Of a DNA stretch of 64,000 bases, positions 8,726 to 16,688 are shown one piece after another. The first letter of the stretch is position 1. Every line of letters starts with the position of its first letter. The position numbers and the translations under genes are program-made. This DNA is from Psychrobacter sp. JCM 18902 (GTDB taxonomy: Bacteria > Pseudomonadota > Gammaproteobacteria > Pseudomonadales > Moraxellaceae): contig NZ_CAJHBK010000001.1 in the NCBI RefSeq assembly GCF_904846615.1, positions 1,922,001 to 1,986,000 on the forward strand, given 5' to 3'. The notes under the pieces were generated by a model, which saw only the letters and a program-made list of their open reading frames with translations, did no database searches and had not been told where the DNA came from.

Positions 8726-9376
8726 ATGCATCCTGAGTTAAAACATTCTGAGTTTCAGACATCTACCGTTAGCAATCCGCCGAGACGGCAATTTACCCGC
8801 CAGCGTCGTCAATTAACATATGGCGAGCGCAGACAATACGCTCGCATGGCAAGTTTGCATTTAGTTAAGTTGCAACAGCGCTTAGCACCGCGTGCGCGTA
8901 TTGGTTTGTATTACGATGGCTTTGGCGAGCTACCTACTCAGCCAATTTTAGATTGGTGTCAACGCTTAGGCTATTTGCCTTACTTACCTGTCGTCGGTTC
9001 GCTTGGTCATGCCATCAATGGCAACGATGATAAACATTTACGCTTCGTACCCATTTATCATTCGAAGCTACTCAACATACCGACACGTATACATCGGTTA
9101 GGCATGAAACAAAACCATCATCGCCGTCTACTTTGGGCGCGAGAATTGGATGTTATTATCTGTCCGCTCGTAGCAGTAGATCTCAACGGCAATCGTATGG
9201 GCATGGGTGGCGGCTTTTATGATACGACGCTTGGTAACAGCTATCGATCAGGGGCAAAAAAACCGTTAAAGATAGGCTGGTGTTATGATTTCCAAGTGGT
9301 CGAACAATTACAGCGGCAACCGTGGGATGTGCCACTAGATGGCTTAATTACCCCAAGCGGCATAAGGTGGTTTTGA
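8726..9376 (+). CDS. 5-formyltetrahydrofolate cyclo-ligase
   Basis: ATP-dependent conversion of 5-formyl-THF to 5,10-methenyl-THF, recycling a folate by-product. The 216 residues have the early Arg-rich helix (RRQFTRQRRQLTYGERRQYA), IGLYYDGFGELPT, then ELDVIICPLVAVDLNGNRMG and the nucleotide-loop signature GMGGGFYD near residue 170. The C-terminus WDVPLDGLITPSG is typical. In many gammaproteobacteria this gene (ygfA/fau) follows the 6S RNA gene and zapA; neither is seen in the 195 bp upstream. Its TGA overlaps the ATG of the next small gene, so the two are probably co-translated. Confidence 0.9.
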   Translation: MHPELKHSEFQTSTVSNPPRRQFTRQRRQLTYGERRQYARMASLHLVKLQQRLAPRARIGLYYDGFGELPTQPILDWCQRLGYLPYLPVVGSLGHAINGNDDKHLRFVPIYHSKLLNIPTRIHRLGMKQNHHRRLLWARELDVIICPLVAVDLNGNRMGMGGGFYDTTLGNSYRSGAKKPLKIGWCYDFQVVEQLQRQPWDVPLDGLITPSGIRWF

Positions 9377-9627
9377 TGAAAGATGATAAGCAAGCGATGG
9401 ATACTAACTCTAGCGCTGATAATGTAGATGAGTATTTGCAAACGTTAGGTAACGAGGACGCTAGAGAGTTGCGTTACTATAGTCAAGAGCAACCTTTTAG
9501 CTCTGAGGAGATGACACGGCTAGTCAATGAAGAGCGTCTGAATAAACTGCTGGCGCAAAGCGATGAGTTTTTGAATAGTCTGAATGGTGAGATTAAAGAT
9601 TTTGAAAATGACAATAAAGACCCATAG
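9376..9627 (+). CDS. Small acidic hypothetical protein
   Basis: I do not recognise this 83-residue product. The ATG at 9376 overlaps the cyclo-ligase stop (ATGA), which favours it over an upstream in-frame start at 9322 inside that gene. The protein is rich in Asp, Glu and Asn, lacks Cys and membrane segments, and looks helical: DEYLQTLGNEDARELRYYSQ, then EEMTRLVNEERLNKLLAQSDEFLNSL. Translational coupling suggests it is expressed with the cyclo-ligase, but a functional link is not shown. Confidence 0.6.
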   Translation: MKDDKQAMDTNSSADNVDEYLQTLGNEDARELRYYSQEQPFSSEEMTRLVNEERLNKLLAQSDEFLNSLNGEIKDFENDNKDP

Positions 9628-9646
9628 AGGATTTGCAAAGACAACA

Positions 9647-10069
9647 ATGAGCTACTTTCGCTCAAAACCACTAAGGGTAGTTTTTGCTATCTTGTGGATC
9701 ATTTTCGTCGGTCTTATTATCACTTTAGGTTTTAGCACAGACCCCTATTTACTTCACGTTCAGAATATTCCTCTTCCGCATCCCTATCCTATAGAATTAG
9801 TCGTTATATTAATAATAGGAATGCTGTTTCATTTAAGCTTACTGGTGACTATGGATGTATATATGGATAGTCGCTGGAAGTTTTTCACTATGCTGGGGAC
9901 TAGCATTTTATTTTTATTTGGTTCCGGTATGATGGCGATGCATGCACCGCCGTCATTAGGTGGGATGATTTTTTGGACGTTTTTTTCCTCTTTACTATTT
10001 TTATTGCTTTGCTTTTGGCAGGTCTGTTTATTTGTTTTAAGGCGATTTTTTCGTATAGAATCAGTTTAA
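9647..10069 (+). CDS. Small four-helix membrane protein of unknown function
   Basis: A predicted inner-membrane protein of about 140 residues that I do not recognise. Four hydrophobic stretches are visible: RVVFAILWIIFVGLIITLG, IELVVILIIGMLFHLSLLV, FFTMLGTSILFLFGSGMMA and MIFWTFFSSLLFLLLCFW. A basic C-terminal tail (RRFF) follows. The start is uncertain: ATGs at 9608 and 9647 are both in frame, and neither has a strong ribosome site. If 9608 is used, the gene overlaps the upstream small acidic gene by 20 bases. It is the last of three plus-strand genes before a convergent permease gene. Confidence 0.6.
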   Translation: MSYFRSKPLRVVFAILWIIFVGLIITLGFSTDPYLLHVQNIPLPHPYPIELVVILIIGMLFHLSLLVTMDVYMDSRWKFFTMLGTSILFLFGSGMMAMHAPPSLGGMIFWTFFSSLLFLLLCFWQVCLFVLRRFFRIESV

Positions 10070-10093
10070 TAACAAGGTAATTGATATTTTAAA

Positions 10094-10112
10094 GCTGGGT
10101 TAAAAACCCAGC
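10094..10112. terminator. Hairpin between convergent genes
   Basis: GCTGGGTT and AACCCAGC make a perfect 8-bp stem with a 3-base loop, between the membrane-protein gene ending at 10069 and the permease gene ending at 10143. The T-run is weak on both strands. Confidence 0.5.
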
Positions 10113-10142
10113 CTACACCAATCTCTACTTAACTTTGATAGC

Positions 10143-11504
10143 CTACAACACCATCGCTGCAATCCAACCAAATACCAATAATGGAATGTTGTAATGCAAG
10201 AATGTCGGCACTACACTGTCCTTGATATGGTCATGCTGACCGTCGATGTTTAGACCAGAAGTGGGTCCGAGAGTCGAATCTGATGCTGGAGAACCTGCAT
10301 CGCCCAACGCGCCAGCCGTACCAATAATCGCCACGGTTGCCAATGGAGAAAACCCTAACGAGATACATAGCGGCACATAAATCGCGGCCAAAATAGGAAT
10401 GGTTGAGAATGACGAACCAATACCCATGGTCACAATTAAACCAATTAACAGCATAATAAATGCAGCTATCGCTTTATTACCTGCGAATAAAGACGCAGCA
10501 CCATCAACCAATGGTTGAATTTGTTCGGTTGCTTTCATGACTTCGGCAAAGCCTTGCGCGGTAATCATAATAAAGCCAATCATCGCCATCAATTTGATAC
10601 CGTCATTAAAGACCGTATCGGCTTCACTCCATTTAACGACGCCCGTTGCCATAAAGACGCCAAAGCCAAACATTGAACCAAGCAAAAGTGAGTCGGTATA
10701 CATCTGCACCACAAATGCCGTCACAATCGCGGCAAGCGCCACCAACGTTTTCATCTTGCTTTGTGTTTGCGCACTAGCTGCGGTTTTGCTTAACGCGTCA
10801 CCCTCTAATACCTCATCATGCGCAGCTTTATCAAGTGCTAGCTGCTGATACTGGCGCGGTTTACGGTAGCTGATAAATACGGCGACGAGCAAGCCTACGA
10901 ACATACCCAAAGCTGGAATTGCCATGGCTTTGGTGACTGAGATGTTACTGATATCGACACCTGCTTCACCGACGTTTTTCAGCATGATTTGATTGAGATA
11001 AATATCGCCAAAGCCATACGGAATAAACATGTAAGTAGTCACAAGACCAAAAGTCAGTAGACAAGCAATTAAACGTCTATCGATGTGCATGCGATTGAAG
11101 GCGAGTAATAATGGCGGTACTAGCAATGGAATAAAGGCAATATGAATAGGGATTAAGTTTTGGCTAAAGCAGCTCATGGTGATTAAGCCTGCAAACAGCA
11201 TGTATTTAATCATTCCACTCGTACCACCCGCATCAATGCGTTTGATCACCGCCCCTGCCAGTGACTGTGGCAATCCTGAATGCGCAATCGCCACTGCAAA
11301 AGCCCCAAGCAGCGCATAGGACAGTGCAATTTGTGCGCCATTTCGGATACCTTCTTGAAAGGCATTCAAAGTATCGGTCATACCCAAACCAGCGATGAGT
11401 CCACCTGCCAGCGCACCGATTAATAAGCTGAGTACCACGTGTACACGCGCCAAAGACAGCCCTAGCATGATGACGACTGCCAGCAGTACCGCATTGATGG
11501 TCAT
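10143..11504 (-). CDS. Na+/H+ antiporter family permease (YuiF/NhaC-like)
   Basis: Polytopic inner-membrane transporter of 453 residues with about 11-12 hydrophobic segments. The N-terminal part (LARVHVVLSLLIGALAGGLIAGLG) and the later GIGSSFSTIPILAAIYVPLC and GTAGALGDAGSPASDSTLGPTSGLN segments match the Na_H_antiporter/YuiF family layout, including the conserved small-residue loop near the end. Members exchange sodium for protons or import amino acids such as histidine (reported for Bacillus YuiF, as I recall); the substrate here is open. A soluble loop of about 40 residues sits in the middle (around KAAHDEVLEGDALSKTAASA). It stands alone on the minus strand, divergent from lon. Confidence 0.7.
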   Translation of the reverse strand: MTINAVLLAVVIMLGLSLARVHVVLSLLIGALAGGLIAGLGMTDTLNAFQEGIRNGAQIALSYALLGAFAVAIAHSGLPQSLAGAVIKRIDAGGTSGMIKYMLFAGLITMSCFSQNLIPIHIAFIPLLVPPLLLAFNRMHIDRRLIACLLTFGLVTTYMFIPYGFGDIYLNQIMLKNVGEAGVDISNISVTKAMAIPALGMFVGLLVAVFISYRKPRQYQQLALDKAAHDEVLEGDALSKTAASAQTQSKMKTLVALAAIVTAFVVQMYTDSLLLGSMFGFGVFMATGVVKWSEADTVFNDGIKLMAMIGFIMITAQGFAEVMKATEQIQPLVDGAASLFAGNKAIAAFIMLLIGLIVTMGIGSSFSTIPILAAIYVPLCISLGFSPLATVAIIGTAGALGDAGSPASDSTLGPTSGLNIDGQHDHIKDSVVPTFLHYNIPLLVFGWIAAMVL

Positions 11505-11888
11505 ATATTGCCTCTTATTCTGTCTGATTAAGACCTATTAATATCTCATGGATGATGGATATCACCCTCGCCTCTAAACCGCTTGACGCTAAAACCACCG
11601 TTTAAGACGCGCGTCAGTTTACCTTATTTTGCACACAAATCCTACGCACAGAACCCAATAGGTGTTAGCTACGCACTTCTTATCCATGCTCTGTATATAT
11701 TAAATTTCAGCTAATATTTAAAATTATAAATAACAATATGACTCGCAGTCTTTAGATAGATATAACTATTTTGCGCAGATAAGCGTGTGACTTTGCCCAC
11801 AAGCCTTGCAATTTTATCGGTGAGCACCATTTATCTAAACATGAACCACGAACTTGACTTTACAAGTCTGGTGAACGAGGAAGAATAT
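11505..11888. other. Intergenic region upstream of lon
   Basis: This 384-bp divergent region holds the promoters of the permease gene and lon. I see a TTGACG at 11582 in a plausible -35 setting but no convincing heat-shock (sigma-32) promoter. A GAGGAAG ribosome site just before 11889 fixes the lon start and shows that the in-frame ATG near 11841 is upstream leader. Confidence 0.5.
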
Positions 11889-14528
11889 ATGAGTGAACAT
11901 AAAATTGCCCAAGACAATATCGACATCGATGTCGACGTTTCATCTACTATTGCTGATGATCAAGAGCGAGACAACGCGCCTGACGATACGACAGGTGATG
12001 TAGCTGTAACAGCTGATCGCGTTGAAGATGGTGATAGCAAAAATAGTGATGACAAGGACAACACTATTGAAGACGATGACGCAAAAGACGATAGTATAAA
12101 AGGTGACGGTACAGAAAACTATTTACCACTACTGGCATTGCGCGATGTTGTCGTTTATCCGCACATGCAGATTGCCTTGTTCGTCGGTCGTGAGCCATCG
12201 GTAAAGGCCGTTGAGTTGGCACAGGCTGAGTATGGCAATAAAGTCTTGGTCGTGGCACAAAAAGACTCACTGACTGAAGACATCGATCAAGATAACTTGT
12301 ATCAATACGGTACGGTTTGCCGCATCGTCAGTACCATGCCGCATGACAGTGATGAGAACTGCATCAAAGTATTGATCGAAGGTCAATATCGTGCGCACGT
12401 TGATACTATAGAAAATCACGACACATTATTGATGGCAAGCTTTGAGCGTGCTGACCTTGATGTCAGTATGGATGAGAGCCAGCAGAAAAACACGATTCAA
12501 GCATTAACCACATTGTTTGAAAGCTATGCCGATGCGCGTCTGCGTAATGCTCGCGAACTGACTCGTGTGGCAAAACGTATCGATGACTTGCTTGAGCTGG
12601 TTTATTTCATCTCGACCCGTGTGTCGATGGATTTAGATATTAAGCAATCATTCTTAGAAAATGATGACCTTAAAACCCATATCAATACCTTAACCGAATA
12701 TTTGGTTAAGCAGAGTGCTGAACAAAATATCGAGCAAGATATCCAAGAAGCCGTCCGTCAGCAAATGGAAGACAATCAACGCGAATACTTCTTAAACGAG
12801 AAGATGAAAGCCATTAAAAATGAGCTGTCAGATATGAATGACGGTGCGTTCGATGGCGAAGATGATGTGGCTGAGCTAGAGCAGCGTCTAGAATATGCTG
12901 ACTTGCCAGAAGATGTGCGTAAAAAAGCGGATCAAGAGCTGAAAAAGCTCAAAATGATGCCACCTGCCTCGAGTGAGTCGTCAGTCGTACGCAACTATAT
13001 TGAATGGATTTTGGATACGCCGTGGAATGCGACGACCAAAGTTTCGATTAATTTAGACAAAGCAAAAACGGTATTGGACGAAGATCATTACGGCTTGCAA
13101 GATGTGAAAGATCGCATCTTAGAATACCTCGCCGTACAGTCACGAGTGAAAAAACTCCGTGGTCCGATTCTTTGTTTAGTCGGTCCTCCAGGTGTTGGTA
13201 AAACCTCATTAGGCGAGTCGATTGCTCGGGCGACCGGCCGTAAATTTGTACGTATGGCGCTTGGCGGCGTGCGTGATGAAGCGGAAATCCGTGGTCATCG
13301 CCGTACTTATATCGGCGCGATGCCGGGTAAAATTGTCCAATCACTGGCTAAAGTCGAAGTTAAAAACCCGCTATTCTTATTAGATGAAATCGATAAAATG
13401 GCGCAAGACTTCCGCGGTGATCCAGCATCAGCGTTGCTTGAAGTGTTAGATCCCTCACAGAACGACACGTTTAACGACCATTATTTAGACATGGACTTAG
13501 ATTTGTCGCAAGTGATGTTTATCTGTACTGCGAACAGTATGGATATTCCGCCTGCCCTGCTTGACCGTATGGAAGTCATTCGTCTACCGGGTTATACCGA
13601 AGAAGAAAAGGTCAACATCGCGCAGAAATATCTCGTGCCAAAAGCGATTAAAAACAACGGTCTCAAAGAAGGTGAAATTGAGATTGTTGAGGCGGCATTG
13701 CATAGCATCGTGCGTAGCTATACCCGTGAAGCCGGTGTGCGTAACCTTGAGCGTGAAGTCAATAAAATCTGCCGTAAAGTCGTTCGCGGTTCGGTTGAAA
13801 CCCATGGCGCACGTGCTCCGAAAAAAGCGGAACGTCAGCTAATTGTGGTCGATGATAAAAACATCGATGATTATCTTGGTGTCCATCAGTATGACTACGG
13901 TCTGGCTGAAGAAGAGCCTGAGATTGGTCGTATCACTGGTCTTGCATGGACACAGGTCGGTGGTGAGTTATTGACCATCGAAGCGGTGGCGATGAAAGGT
14001 AAAGGTGAGCTTAGCTTTACAGGTTCACTCGGCGACGTGATGAAAGAGTCGATTCGCGCTGCCATGAGCGTGGTACGTGCTCGCGGTGATAGCTTAGGCA
14101 TTGATTACGAGACCTTTAAAACCACTGATGTCCACGTCCATATGCCAGAAGGTGCGACCCCGAAAGATGGCCCATCGGCTGGTGGGGCGCTAACCACAGC
14201 GCTGGTTTCTGCCTTAACGGGTATTGCCATTCGCCCAGATATTGCGATGACAGGTGAGATTACACTGCGCGGTAAAATCCTGCGTATCGGTGGTCTAAAA
14301 GAGAAGCTATTGGCCGCCCATCGCGGTGGTATCAAGCATGTGTTGATTCCAGCGACTAATGAGCGTGACTTAGCTGATATCCCTGATAACGTCAAAGCCG
14401 GTCTGACTATTCAGCCAGTGGCAACGATTGATGAGATATTGAAGGTTGCCTTGGTCAGTATGCCAGTTCCGCTTAAGCCTGCGAAAGTAATGGTCGATAA
14501 AACTGCAGGGAAAGCGCTGCATAATTAA
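11889..14528 (+). CDS. lon: ATP-dependent protease Lon with acidic N-terminal extension
   Basis: Cytoplasmic AAA+ serine protease that degrades misfolded and regulatory proteins. From the ATG at 11889 the product has 879 residues. The substrate-binding LAN domain begins near residue 78 (YLPLLALRDVVVYPHM). The ATPase has Walker A GPPGVGKTSL and Walker B PLFLLDEIDKM. The protease domain has the catalytic Ser in KDGPSAGGAL and the Lys in GGLKEKLLAAHRGG. The first 77 residues are an Asp-rich extension (27 of 77 acidic) not usual for Lon, which normally starts close to the LAN domain. The start is supported by GAGGAAG 5 bases upstream; an earlier in-frame ATG lacks one. A strong terminator follows. 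Confidence 0.96.
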   Translation: MSEHKIAQDNIDIDVDVSSTIADDQERDNAPDDTTGDVAVTADRVEDGDSKNSDDKDNTIEDDDAKDDSIKGDGTENYLPLLALRDVVVYPHMQIALFVGREPSVKAVELAQAEYGNKVLVVAQKDSLTEDIDQDNLYQYGTVCRIVSTMPHDSDENCIKVLIEGQYRAHVDTIENHDTLLMASFERADLDVSMDESQQKNTIQALTTLFESYADARLRNARELTRVAKRIDDLLELVYFISTRVSMDLDIKQSFLENDDLKTHINTLTEYLVKQSAEQNIEQDIQEAVRQQMEDNQREYFLNEKMKAIKNELSDMNDGAFDGEDDVAELEQRLEYADLPEDVRKKADQELKKLKMMPPASSESSVVRNYIEWILDTPWNATTKVSINLDKAKTVLDEDHYGLQDVKDRILEYLAVQSRVKKLRGPILCLVGPPGVGKTSLGESIARATGRKFVRMALGGVRDEAEIRGHRRTYIGAMPGKIVQSLAKVEVKNPLFLLDEIDKMAQDFRGDPASALLEVLDPSQNDTFNDHYLDMDLDLSQVMFICTANSMDIPPALLDRMEVIRLPGYTEEEKVNIAQKYLVPKAIKNNGLKEGEIEIVEAALHSIVRSYTREAGVRNLEREVNKICRKVVRGSVETHGARAPKKAERQLIVVDDKNIDDYLGVHQYDYGLAEEEPEIGRITGLAWTQVGGELLTIEAVAMKGKGELSFTGSLGDVMKESIRAAMSVVRARGDSLGIDYETFKTTDVHVHMPEGATPKDGPSAGGALTTALVSALTGIAIRPDIAMTGEITLRGKILRIGGLKEKLLAAHRGGIKHVLIPATNERDLADIPDNVKAGLTIQPVATIDEILKVALVSMPVPLKPAKVMVDKTAGKALHN

Positions 14529-14560
14529 TCTGAGTAGTTATTAATCCAGTCTTATAAATC

Positions 14561-14597
14561 AAAAAGCCGCTCATCATAACGATGGGCGGCTTTTTTT
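14561..14597 (+). terminator. Rho-independent terminator after lon
   Basis: AAAAAGCCGC pairs with GCGGCTTTTTTT, with an inner CATC/GATG stem, 33 bp after the lon stop. The T-run is long and clear. Confidence 0.9.
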
Positions 14598-14672
14598 GGC
14601 CATAATAAAGAAAGCTCTTAATAATACCTTATGCTATATTTTAGACAAATGTTTATTTATTAGGAAAGTACA

Positions 14673-15761
14673 ATGTTAAATCATTTAAGGATACCTCTAA
14701 TTGTAATAAGCACATTACTACCCCTCGCTTTGTTAGGCTGCCAAAGCAACAGTCTTAATCATTCAGCACAAACTAGGATCGTTATCGACGATAAAAACTG
14801 GTCAGCGACCACGCTCGAATCCAGACTGTTTCAAACCACCACAAAATATGAGTGGCAATTAACCCATGTTAGCGATGATAAGGGTCGAATCAAGGCTTTT
14901 AACCAAAAGCTGCCTTTGATAATGGAGGTACATCCAAGCCTTTTAACATTTACAGAAGGCTGTCAGCGTCACCAACTTTCTTTTGATATGTGGTTACCAT
15001 TACCTTACCCTTACGGGCAAATCAATATCAGCGAACCATCTGATAACTGCACCACAGTAAATCATTCAATTATCGAAAATTTGAGTAATAAAAACACAAT
15101 CAAAACAGGAAATGTCGTAAATAGTGTTTTTATACCCTATTCAGATACAGCTTTCAGATTTGATCCAGTACTAGCAAACTCTGCACAGAGTTCTAACAAG
15201 ACCTTAAAACAGCTGGCTCTAAAAACCAATAAAGGAAAAACACTGATTTTTTCGGGTACGCCCAAGCCTGAATATCCTGTGGCGGGCATACCGCTTATCA
15301 ATGAATTATTAGAGCGATACCAATGGCGTCTTATTAGTGCAACTGACGATACCAATAAAACTATTAATAAATTTAATCGTCCAGATGTACCTATTACTGC
15401 AAACTACAGACTTGGTTCACATGATTATAGCAATCCTCAGCAAAGTAGTTTTAGCCAAGGTGTTGGGTTTTCTGTCGGATGCAATGGGGCTGGTGGGTCT
15501 TATGCTTTATCTACTAATCAAACGTTGCTAATTGGTGGCAACCCTTCAACGATGGTAGGGTGTGGTGATGACATTGATGATATTGAATCAAGTCTTAGCC
15601 GCCTAATGCTTTATAGTTCTAGTCAGTTAACACTGATCAATCTTGATACGCAGAGAGTATCTAATCCTTCCGATAATTCTGAATCCAGCTGTCTCCTTAC
15701 TCAAAAGTTAGAATCAGGCGAAACTTTAGTATGGCAAAACGAAGTAAAGAAAATACCGTAA
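14673..15761 (+). CDS. META/HslJ-domain lipoprotein
   Basis: Predicted lipoprotein of 362 residues with a lipobox at LALLGC (Cys about 23). The N-terminal half (YEWQLTHVSDDKG, FTEGCQRHQLSFDMW) and the C-terminal half (YQWRLISATDDTNKT, SVGCNGAGGSYAL, STMVGCGDDIDDIESSL) look like two degenerate META/HslJ units (DUF306). That family has the W-x-L start, a GCN motif and a late Cys. HslJ-type proteins are linked to heat-shock and novobiocin-resistance phenotypes in E. coli, but the molecular role is unclear. The lon terminator separates it from lon and it has its own promoter region. The domain call is moderate; the lipoprotein call is firm. Confidence 0.6.
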   Translation: MLNHLRIPLIVISTLLPLALLGCQSNSLNHSAQTRIVIDDKNWSATTLESRLFQTTTKYEWQLTHVSDDKGRIKAFNQKLPLIMEVHPSLLTFTEGCQRHQLSFDMWLPLPYPYGQINISEPSDNCTTVNHSIIENLSNKNTIKTGNVVNSVFIPYSDTAFRFDPVLANSAQSSNKTLKQLALKTNKGKTLIFSGTPKPEYPVAGIPLINELLERYQWRLISATDDTNKTINKFNRPDVPITANYRLGSHDYSNPQQSSFSQGVGFSVGCNGAGGSYALSTNQTLLIGGNPSTMVGCGDDIDDIESSLSRLMLYSSSQLTLINLDTQRVSNPSDNSESSCLLTQKLESGETLVWQNEVKKIP

Positions 15762-15960
15762 ACAATTTTCAAACCCATACGATACTTACATTTATTAACC
15801 GATTGTTGCGCATTTGATGAATAACTATATCTAATCCTTAGCTATACTGATGACGACATTAACGAATGTTTATAGAAATCAAAAGGTATTTATCTATAAA
15901 CCTTTAAGAGTTAGCTTTTTATCAAAAATAACTAAGTATCAAAAATAATTGGAGATAATA

Positions 15961-16518
15961 ATGAATAAGACAATGCTTGCAAGTGCCCTATTATGTGGTT
16001 CAGCGTTAGTAATGACGGGCTGCCAAACGGTCGAAGGTCAAATGCAAACTGGCAATCCACTTAGCCAACCTGCCTTAAAATCTACTATCAATGCAGTCGC
16101 TGGTAATAAAAATGAAGTGGGGCAAGTATTCCTACGTCCAGTTGATGGCGGCGTACAAGTCTACGGTAAGCTGATGAATTTGCAGCCGGGCAAGACAGTC
16201 TCACTACATATCCATGAAACGGGTAGCTGTGCTGATATGGGTAAAGCGGCAGGTGGTCACTTTAATCCAGACAATAAGCCTCATTCTAATCCTGATGATA
16301 TGAATGGTCATGCTGGCGACTTGCCTAACCTGACTGCCAATGCAGATGGCGTGGCTACTATTAACTATGTGAATAAAAAAATCTCTGTCGCTGATGCTGG
16401 TAAATATAGCGTTAATCGTTTAGCCTTTATCGTGCATAGCGGTGCTGATGACTATACTAGCCAACCAGCTGGTAATGCAGGCGACCGCGTTGCTTGCGGT
16501 ATCATCGAAAAGAACTAA
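15961..16518 (+). CDS. sodC: Cu-Zn superoxide dismutase, lipoprotein form
   Basis: Disproportionates superoxide to hydrogen peroxide and oxygen in the periplasm. The 185 residues start at the ATG at 15961, which has GGAG seven bases upstream; an in-frame ATG at 15949 is less likely. A lipobox ends at VMTGC (Cys about 21), so the enzyme is probably anchored to a membrane. Metal ligands are all visible: HIHETGSCADMG (Cu His pair and disulfide Cys), AGGHFNP, a further His in KPHSNP, GHAGDLPN (Zn Asp) and the Cu ligand VHSGADDY. The second disulfide Cys lies in RVACGII. It is a single gene closed by a terminator. Confidence 0.95.
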   Translation: MNKTMLASALLCGSALVMTGCQTVEGQMQTGNPLSQPALKSTINAVAGNKNEVGQVFLRPVDGGVQVYGKLMNLQPGKTVSLHIHETGSCADMGKAAGGHFNPDNKPHSNPDDMNGHAGDLPNLTANADGVATINYVNKKISVADAGKYSVNRLAFIVHSGADDYTSQPAGNAGDRVACGIIEKN

Positions 16519-16565
16519 TAGCATCTGAACTTAGCTGTTATTGATATCACATATATGAATAGCAC

Positions 16566-16597
16566 AAAAAAACCTCTTAGAATCTAAGAGGTTTTTT
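16566..16597. terminator. Bidirectional terminator between sodC and topA
   Basis: AAAAAACCTCTTAGA and TCTAAGAGGTTTTTT form an almost perfect stem with a very small loop and T-runs on both strands. It sits between the convergent sodC and topA genes. Confidence 0.85.
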
Positions 16598-16688
16598 ATT
16601 GTTTAAAAATTTATAGCTGAAAACAATATTGATGATACAAAAGCTCATATATTAACAATCAATCACCAAGGTAAAAAGTAAAGGAGAC

